Assembly: GCA_963837165.1 (NCBI GenBank)
Contig: CAWIMD010000004.1
Span: forward strand, 124,001 to 188,000
Length of the DNA stretch: 64,000 nt
From: JAENWD01 sp963837165
GTDB lineage: Bacteria > Acidobacteriota > Vicinamibacteria > Vicinamibacterales > JAENWD01
Reading direction: 5' to 3'
Numbering within the stretch: the stretch's first letter is position 1; the number at the start of each line of letters is the position of its first letter. The notes under the pieces were generated by a model. It had not been told where the DNA came from, did no database searches, and saw only the letters and a program-made list of their open reading frames with translations. The translations under genes and the position numbers were made by a program. Positions 63,662 through 64,000 of this stretch are shown here, piece by piece.

Positions 63662-64000
63662 ATCGAAACTCCCTCGCTCCTTGGGGACGTGAATCTTCCG
63701 CAGGCTACATCACCGACCGATGTTATCGGGCGGGCCGTCCGTGGTCGTGCCTCATCCTCCGAAAAGTTGGCCTGATCTTCGCTTGCCGGCCTCCCCGTTG
63801 TCGAGTGCCTTCGACGCCGGCAGGCCCGGCATCTCCAGGTCAGTCGCGTACGCGGTGGACCTGCCCCTTGCCGGCGAAATTGTCCGTGCAGCCATCGGGA
63901 GCCGTTCCTCGCCCTGAAGCTCGAGCTGGATCCGTACAAGATTGCCGGGCTGACGCTGAAGGTCTTCCCGCACGGCGTGCCCAGCCCCTTGGACACCCGG
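63662..64000. other. Contig-end stretch, no assignable gene
   Basis: The sequence is probably coding, but the frames break repeatedly. A plus-strand fragment at about 63908-64000 reads LKLELDPYKIAGLTLKVFPHG and minus-strand fragments are arginine- and serine-rich. I could not assign a strand or family with confidence. Confidence 0.35.

Overview
The window is GC-rich, densely coded DNA from a bacterium, most likely an Acidobacteriota of the Vicinamibacteria type. Seen in the sequence: a secreted protein with a VWFA-related domain of the kind defined in Acidobacteria, a GH109-like/DUF1080 sugar cluster, bacillithiol genes (bshA-bshB1), Rex, CarD, and many copies of one palindromic intergenic element (core GCAGACCT-GA-AGGTCTGC). 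The taxonomic placement is inference. No phage, integrase, transposase or CRISPR array was found.

Layout. 1-7.3 kb: an amide-ligase neighbourhood on the minus strand (a partial ATP-grasp gene, then a GATase-like protein, a circularly permuted ATP-grasp-like protein, an ATP-grasp-like ligase and a YbdK-type carboxylate-amine ligase), with two esterases and a YceI gene on the plus strand. 8-11 kb: an FAD oxidoreductase and beta-ketoacyl synthase pair, divergent from an ICMT-like methyltransferase. 11-16.6 kb: a sugar operon (GH109-like Tat protein, DUF1080 protein, amidohydrolase, LamG protein). 16.7-26.7 kb: Lon, a glycosyltransferase, a 94-bp tandem array, a methyltransferase, a frameshifted homocysteine methyltransferase/MTHFR fusion, NuoI, a LytS/LytTR two-component pair and signal peptidase I. 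26.7-35.6 kb: a CDF transporter, bacillithiol genes, a membrane protein, MoaC, Rex, an OPT transporter and a Big_5 protein. 35.6-45.8 kb: a repeat-rich gap, the VWFA protein (frameshifted), DUF4126, a B12-radical SAM/DegT/DedA-like operon, a PlsC acyltransferase and CarD. 45.8-58.5 kb: an AMP-ligase/ACP/acyltransferase fusion (frameshifted), GGDEF, ferritin, EamA, a broken META protein, tRNA-Leu(CAA), a RES/Xre toxin-antitoxin pair, HD-GYP and a subtilase with VIWGS repeats. 58.6-64 kb: a cupin/CMD protein, an alpha/beta hydrolase and a molybdenum-hydroxylase pair full of frameshifts.

How the genes work together. The bacillithiol pair, Rex, ferritin and the Mo-cofactor gene moaC point to redox and metal homeostasis. 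GGDEF and HD-GYP proteins give c-di-GMP synthesis and breakdown. The minus-strand ligase operon is the best candidate for an undescribed pathway: three or four ATP-dependent amide-bond enzymes with a GATase-like partner suggest a small peptide or amidated metabolite whose identity cannot be read from the sequence.

Quality. At least five otherwise intact genes carry a single indel, two genes lack a canonical start where the conserved frame begins, and the last 2 kb has many single-base losses. This looks more like residual consensus error, worst at the contig end, than real gene decay. Several genes have a TANNAT -10 box only 6-9 bases before the start codon, which points to frequent leaderless transcripts.
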